Below, one piece after another: positions 60,127-64,000 of a stretch of 64,000 nucleotides of DNA. The translations under genes were made by a program, and so were the position numbers. The stretch lies in NCBI RefSeq assembly GCF_023740735.1, contig NZ_JAMRXH010000004.1, positions 124,001 to 188,000 on the forward strand, written 5' to 3'. The notes beneath the pieces were generated by a model. That model did not search any database. It was not told where the DNA came from and was given only the letters and a program-made list of their open reading frames with translations. Positions within the stretch are counted from its first letter, which is position 1, and each line of letters opens with the position of its first letter. This DNA is from Nocardia sp. CDC159. GTDB taxonomy: Bacteria > Actinomycetota > Actinomycetes > Mycobacteriales > Mycobacteriaceae.

Positions 60127-60734
60127 TGAAGCTCGTCGCGCTCGAACCCGTGCTGACGCAGGAGGATTCGCAGCGCGCCGCCCGGCTGATCGCCGCCAAT
60201 CCCATCTCGGCCGTCTCCACCGCCGGACCGCAGTGGGTGCGCGAAGGCGATGCGGCGGCGCTGCTGGAACAGTCCGCGGTGGCGTTCGTGCTCGCGGGCG
60301 GGGAATCCGGGCTCGGGGTGGTGCGCGTACAGCGCCTGCAGACGCCCGGCGTCTTCGAGATCGCGCTGCACAGCGCCGACGATGCCGCATTGGAATCGGT
60401 CGGCGTCGCGGCCGGGCTCGACGAGCTGCTGCGCTATGTCACCGCCACCACCGAGGTGCATCGGCTCGAGCTGTGGTTCGGGGTGTACAACCGGCTGCTG
60501 CTGGACTACTGCCTGGAATCCGAGCGGTTCCGCTGCGAGGGCGTGCTGCGCGACCGGTATTTCGCGGCGGGGCGCTACTGGGACGGGCTGGTGTGGTCGG
60601 TCACCGGCGAGCGGCTGCGGTTGCCCGAAAACGATTCGGCCGCGGCCGAATTCGAGCAGGGCTACCAGCGCACCGCGGCCCGGCTGCGCCGGATCATCCG
60701 CGACCAGCTGACACCGCCGGAGGCGGGCCGGTGA
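60123..60734 (+). CDS. GNAT-family N-acyltransferase 1
   Basis: This 203-residue protein has a GNAT fold recognised in its C-terminal half: HRLELWFGVYNRLLLDY, then RFRCEGVLRDRYFAAGRYWD, the pattern of RimJ/RimL-type N-terminal amine acyltransferases. In goadvionin biosynthesis a GNAT joins the acyl chain to the peptide, so one of the two GNATs here is the likely condensing enzyme. The gene overlaps both neighbours by 4 bp. Confidence 0.75.
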   Translation: MMKLVALEPVLTQEDSQRAARLIAANPISAVSTAGPQWVREGDAAALLEQSAVAFVLAGGESGLGVVRVQRLQTPGVFEIALHSADDAALESVGVAAGLDELLRYVTATTEVHRLELWFGVYNRLLLDYCLESERFRCEGVLRDRYFAAGRYWDGLVWSVTGERLRLPENDSAAAEFEQGYQRTAARLRRIIRDQLTPPEAGR

Positions 60735-61345
60735 CGATTCTGGGCCGGTGGACCCGGCTGGAGGAGAGCCGGGACGTGGACCCGTCCGCCATGCTGGCCC
60801 GGGTCTTCGAATCCTCGGCGCAGCGGCTGTTCGCCGGATCCGCGCTCGCGCCGGTCGACGCGCACGGACTAGGCAGCATGGCCGCCGCCTCGGATCGGTT
60901 GCTGGGCTATATCTATCGCCGCGACGAAGCCGCCGCCCGGCCGATCGGCATCTACGATTGCCGCCTGGCCGATCCGGGCCGGATGCATGTGGGCGTGGTG
61001 CTGGCCGGGGACGCGGGCTGGGGCGACGGCGTCGGCATGGACGCGATGCTGGCGCTGCTGCGATATCTGTTCCACTTCGAGGCCCGGCGCGGCTTCGAAA
61101 TGGCCGCGGCCGTGCACAACCCGCATACCGTGCGGATTCTCCTCCATCGCGGGGTGCGGCCGGAGGCGGTGCTGACCGATGCGGTCGCCGACGGCGCGCG
61201 GCTGGTGGAACTGGCGGTCGGGACGTTGACGGAACCGGAATTCGCCGAGGTGGGCTATGAGGTGCCCGGATCGAGCGAATTCGACGACGGGCGCTGGGTC
61301 GCGGTCAGGGATCGGGTGCTCGCCCAGATTGGGGAGCGGTCATGA
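60731..61345 (+). CDS. GNAT-family N-acyltransferase 2
   Basis: This 204-residue GNAT-like protein has MHVGVVLAGDAGWGDGVG (the acetyl/acyl-CoA loop area, about residue 82), ALLRYLFHFEARRGFEMAAA and NPHTVRILLHRGVRPEAVL, as in RimJ-type enzymes. The loop lacks the usual basic Q/RxxGxG residues, which may suit an acyl-ACP donor. GTG at 60731 overlaps the preceding stop as GTGA and the stop overlaps MaoC as ATGA. It may be the peptide acyltransferase or a partner of GNAT 1. Confidence 0.72.
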   Translation: MTILGRWTRLEESRDVDPSAMLARVFESSAQRLFAGSALAPVDAHGLGSMAAASDRLLGYIYRRDEAAARPIGIYDCRLADPGRMHVGVVLAGDAGWGDGVGMDAMLALLRYLFHFEARRGFEMAAAVHNPHTVRILLHRGVRPEAVLTDAVADGARLVELAVGTLTEPEFAEVGYEVPGSSEFDDGRWVAVRDRVLAQIGERS

Positions 61346-61824
61346 CCTTCGGCGATATCGAAACGGCCGGACCGGCACGGGAATTGGCGGAATTCGTGGG
61401 CCGCGCGGCGGGCCGGTCGCGATCGATCGTGGTGACCCAGGAACGGATTTCGGCATTCGGGGAGATCACCGAGGATCGGCAGTGGATCCACATGGATCCG
61501 CCGCGGGCCGAGCGCATCGGAGGCACCATCGCGCACGGAATGCTGATCGCCTCGCTGATCCCGGTGCTGCTCGGCGAGATCATCGAACCGCCCGCGGGTG
61601 CGCCCATTCGGTGCGATCGGATTGTCAATCTCGGTTTCGAGCGGCTGTCGTTCGCGACGCCGGTGCGGGCGGGGACCGCGATTCATCTGGAGGGGAATGT
61701 GGTCGAGGCGGTCGCCGCCGGACGGCAGCGGGTGGATGCGCGCTGCGATGTCACGGTGTGGACCGACACCGCGCCGCCGCGGGTGAGCGCGGCCGGTGTA
61801 TTGCGTTTGCGGTTCCTGCTATGA
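61342..61824 (+). CDS. MaoC-like (R)-hydratase/dehydratase
   Basis: This 160-residue hot-dog-fold protein has the hydratase-2 active-site pattern in EDRQWIHMDPPRAE (Asp and His, about residues 47-54) and GGTIAHGMLIASLIP. In the operon it would dehydrate beta-hydroxyacyl-ACP to enoyl-ACP. No enoyl reductase is seen, so either double bonds remain or the primary FAS reductase acts. Confidence 0.85.
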   Translation: MTFGDIETAGPARELAEFVGRAAGRSRSIVVTQERISAFGEITEDRQWIHMDPPRAERIGGTIAHGMLIASLIPVLLGEIIEPPAGAPIRCDRIVNLGFERLSFATPVRAGTAIHLEGNVVEAVAAGRQRVDARCDVTVWTDTAPPRVSAAGVLRLRFLL

Positions 61825-63440
61825 GAAGGCTTGCGGTGGACGGTATCTGGGCGGAAATGGTCGACATCCTGGAGCGTCGCGGACCGCGGCTGTACATCGG
61901 GGTGCCCGGGGACGAACCCGACATCATCGATGCGGCCCGGGCGGCCGGGGCGACCTGGTCCGCGCAGCAGGATCAGCGCACCGCGGGCTATGCCGCGGTG
62001 GGATGGTCGCGGATCACCGGGCGCGCGGCGGTGCTCGCCACCGCCAGCGGGCCGAATCTGCTCAATGCGCTCATCGGCATCGCCGAGGCGTACACCACGC
62101 GCACACCGCTGCTGGTGGTGACCACGGTGGTGCGCGATGCGGTGGTGGGTCGCGGGGGGTTCCAGGAATTTCCGGTGGCCGGACTGTCCGGCGGGTTGTT
62201 CACCTGGACCCATCGCATTGCCGATCGGGCCGAATTGTCCTGGGCCGTCGCCCGCGCCCTGCACCTGGCCGAGCACGGCCGGGGCGGGCCCGTACATCTA
62301 CTGGTCGATCCCGAGCTGGTCGACGCAGAGGCGGTCGAGATGCCCCGAAACATCGAAGCGGGGCAACCGATTCCACCCGGGCAGACCGCCGAGGCGCTGG
62401 GCCCGGTGCTCGCCGCGCTCAGCGCCGCGCGCCGGCCGGTGCTCCTGTTCGGCGGGGGCACGCGGCGGGCGGACGTCGTTGAATTCGGTGTGCCGCTGGC
62501 GGATTCGCTGAACGCGCTGTGCCTGGTGACGGCCTCGGGGCGCGGGGTGTTTCCGGAGGATCATCGCCGCTTCGGCGGGGTGGCCGGGCTGTATCTGCCG
62601 CCGCAGACCCGGGCGGCACTGCACGACGCCGATGTGGTCGTGGTCCTCGGCAGCCAGCTGGAGGAGACGGCGCTGATGGGCTGGGAGCATCCCGACCGGT
62701 CCTGCCTGGTGCACGTCGACACCGATCCGGCCGTATTCAATCGCGCGGTGGCGGCGCGCTTTTCGGTGCTCTGCGAGGCCGGGTTCTTCGTGCGCGTGGC
62801 CCACCGCGAGCTGCCCGCGCCGACCGCGCACGCGGCCGCGTGGTGGACACCCTGGCAGCGGGTGACGGGTGAGACGGCCGGTGGCATCGAAACCGTGCGA
62901 TTCTGGTCGGCATTGCGAGAGGCATTGCCCGGCAACGGGATCGAGGTGATCGCGCAGGAGAACGGGCTGGCCGATCTGTGGGGTTACTACGCGCCGTGCT
63001 TCACCCTGCCCGCGGGCATCGCGCCGCTGGTGCCGGGCGAGCAGACGCCGCTGGGCTTCGGCCTCGGCGCGGCGCTGGGCGCGGCGCTCGGCGGGCGGCG
63101 CGCGCTCGCGGTGGGCGGCGACGGGGCCTTCCTGACGAACCTGCCGACGCTGGTGGCGGCGGGGCGGGCGCGGGCCGATATCTGCTACATCTGTCTCGAC
63201 AACGGCGGATTCGGCTGGCCCTCGCTCGCTCGCGACGATACCGGTATGGTGGATTTCGATGTGGCCGATGGCATTTCGGCGCTGGCCGGTACGGCCGGAT
63301 TCGGCGTGGAGATGGTGTCGAAGGCGGAGTCGCTCGCCGAGACGCTCGCCGGTGCACTCGCTGCCAGCGGTCCGCGTCTGGTTGTGGTGCGACTGTGCGA
63401 TCGTCCCTCCTTTCCGCCGACGGCCCCCGGTGATCTGTAG
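61821..63440 (+). CDS. Thiamine-diphosphate-dependent decarboxylase/synthase-like enzyme
   Basis: This 539-residue protein has the three ThDP domains: an N-terminal pyrimidine domain (about 1-165), a central domain and a C-terminal cofactor domain with GGDGAFLTNLPTLVAAGRA...CLDNGGFGW (GDG...N, about 431-460). Closest architecture is acetolactate synthase/2-oxo-acid decarboxylase. The activating Glu of the pyrimidine domain, normally in a HEQ-like motif, is replaced by Asp in SAQQDQRTAGYAA. It may decarboxylate a 2-oxo acid to an aldehyde for the ALDH-like protein. The start overlaps the MaoC stop. Confidence 0.82.
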   Translation: MRRLAVDGIWAEMVDILERRGPRLYIGVPGDEPDIIDAARAAGATWSAQQDQRTAGYAAVGWSRITGRAAVLATASGPNLLNALIGIAEAYTTRTPLLVVTTVVRDAVVGRGGFQEFPVAGLSGGLFTWTHRIADRAELSWAVARALHLAEHGRGGPVHLLVDPELVDAEAVEMPRNIEAGQPIPPGQTAEALGPVLAALSAARRPVLLFGGGTRRADVVEFGVPLADSLNALCLVTASGRGVFPEDHRRFGGVAGLYLPPQTRAALHDADVVVVLGSQLEETALMGWEHPDRSCLVHVDTDPAVFNRAVAARFSVLCEAGFFVRVAHRELPAPTAHAAAWWTPWQRVTGETAGGIETVRFWSALREALPGNGIEVIAQENGLADLWGYYAPCFTLPAGIAPLVPGEQTPLGFGLGAALGAALGGRRALAVGGDGAFLTNLPTLVAAGRARADICYICLDNGGFGWPSLARDDTGMVDFDVADGISALAGTAGFGVEMVSKAESLAETLAGALAASGPRLVVVRLCDRPSFPPTAPGDL

Positions 63441-63480
63441 TAGCGTTCTGACCAGATACTTCTGGATGAAAGGAAGTGTT

Positions 63481-64000
63481 GTGACGGGGAACCCGCAGCT
63501 TCCGGTCCTGCGGACGGATGCCATCAGCGTGACCTTCGGAAAAAGAGATGCCGCGGTGGCCGCGCTGGACGGCGTCGATCTGGCGATCGCGCCCGCGAGC
63601 TTCACCGTGATCATGGGCCCGTCCGGATCGGGTAAGACGACGCTGCTCAGCTGCCTGAGCGGCCTGCTCGCCCCGACCAGCGGCACCGTGCACTACGGCG
63701 ACACCAGCCTGTACGCGCTGTCCGATCCGGAGCTCTCGCGCCTGCGGCTGGAACAGTTCGGCTTCGTCTTCCAGGAGTACGGCCTGCTCGAATCGCTGTC
63801 CGCGCGCGGCAATATCCTGCTGCCCGCGCGCGCCGCGGGCAAGCGGGTGGACCGCACTCGGCTGGCGGCGCTGTGCGACGACCTGGGCATCACGCGATAT
63901 CTGGATATGCGCCCCGACGAACTGTCCGGCGGCACCCAGCAGCGCGTGGCCTGCGCCCGCGCCCTGATCGCCGAGCCGCGGGTGATCTTCGCCGACGAGC
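63481..64000 (+). CDS. ABC transporter ATP-binding protein, cut by window end
   Basis: The visible 173 residues show Walker A GPSGSGKTTLL (about residue 44), the Q-loop FVFQEYGLL, the signature LSGGTQQRVACARAL and the start of Walker B VIFADE. The LolD/MacB-type sequence suggests export of the finished lipopeptide or self-resistance. GTG at 63481 follows AAAGGAAG. It starts 40 bp after the ThDP gene in the same direction; its permease should lie beyond the window. Confidence 0.88.
   Translation, partial: MTGNPQLPVLRTDAISVTFGKRDAAVAALDGVDLAIAPASFTVIMGPSGSGKTTLLSCLSGLLAPTSGTVHYGDTSLYALSDPELSRLRLEQFGFVFQEYGLLESLSARGNILLPARAAGKRVDRTRLAALCDDLGITRYLDMRPDELSGGTQQRVACARALIAEPRVIFADE

Overview
The window looks like chromosomal DNA of a high-GC mycolic-acid actinomycete, most probably a Nocardia. 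The conserved order rpsB-tsf-pyrH-frr-cdsA-rlmN, then dxr-rip1 and ispG-GNAT-PBP, is the one known from Mycobacterium and Nocardia. ESX (type VII) genes, XRE/DUF5753-DUF397 pairs, GTG/TTG starts and very GC-rich third codon positions fit this. The genus is an inference; no rRNA or tRNA gene was found.

Layout. 1-2770: a tyrosinase (cut by the window start), its caddie protein and a flavoprotein on the minus strand. 3185-7891: a DUF1772 gene facing an HxlR regulator across a perfect 18-bp palindrome, an iron-regulated siderophore-interacting protein with an IdeR-like box, a secreted M23 peptidase and a secreted GH5 enzyme. 8206-23730: the housekeeping core (translation, UMP kinase, CDP-DAG synthase, RlmN, Dxr, Rip1). 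It is interrupted at 10174-11913 by two convergent ESX-type genes that each carry half of one nuclease domain. 24015-36826: accessory genes including a putative HExxH protease, a cysteine dioxygenase/sulfate exporter/LysR group, a metal-responsive His-rich protein plus MFS exporter under a CsoR-like operator, an XRE/DUF397 pair and endonuclease V. 36903-41244: a MarR regulator under a double operator, then an ESX substrate module (DUF3558 lipoprotein, WXG-like, PPE-like and EspG-like proteins, and a 46-residue protein). 41426-45351: ispG, a GNAT and a penicillin-binding protein. 45473-49602: nitrobindin, two ABC-2 permeases and two XRE regulators.

49964 to the window end is the most notable region: a lipopeptide RiPP (lipolanthine/goadvionin-like) gene cluster. 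A StrR-type ParB-fold regulator is followed by a strong terminator, a promoter and a 31-codon precursor gene whose product ends in ...SISSNGC. Next come a LanD-type cysteine decarboxylase, a class III LanKC synthetase, and a nearly gapless operon of dissociated fatty-acid/polyketide functions: SDR, aldehyde dehydrogenase, AMP-forming ligase, short ketosynthase, ACP, two GNATs, MaoC dehydratase and a thiamine-diphosphate enzyme. An ABC exporter ATPase runs off the window. The likely logic is as follows. LanKC and LanD build an avionin-type C-terminal ring. The ThDP enzyme, ALDH and ligase supply a starter acyl group. KS/SDR/MaoC/ACP extend it. A GNAT joins it to the peptide N-terminus, and the ABC system exports the product.

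The second striking structure is at 10531-10965. Reversing this 435-bp segment on paper would restore a complete WXG-EEP nuclease on the minus strand and a 120-residue ESX partner on the plus strand, each with a clean stop codon.
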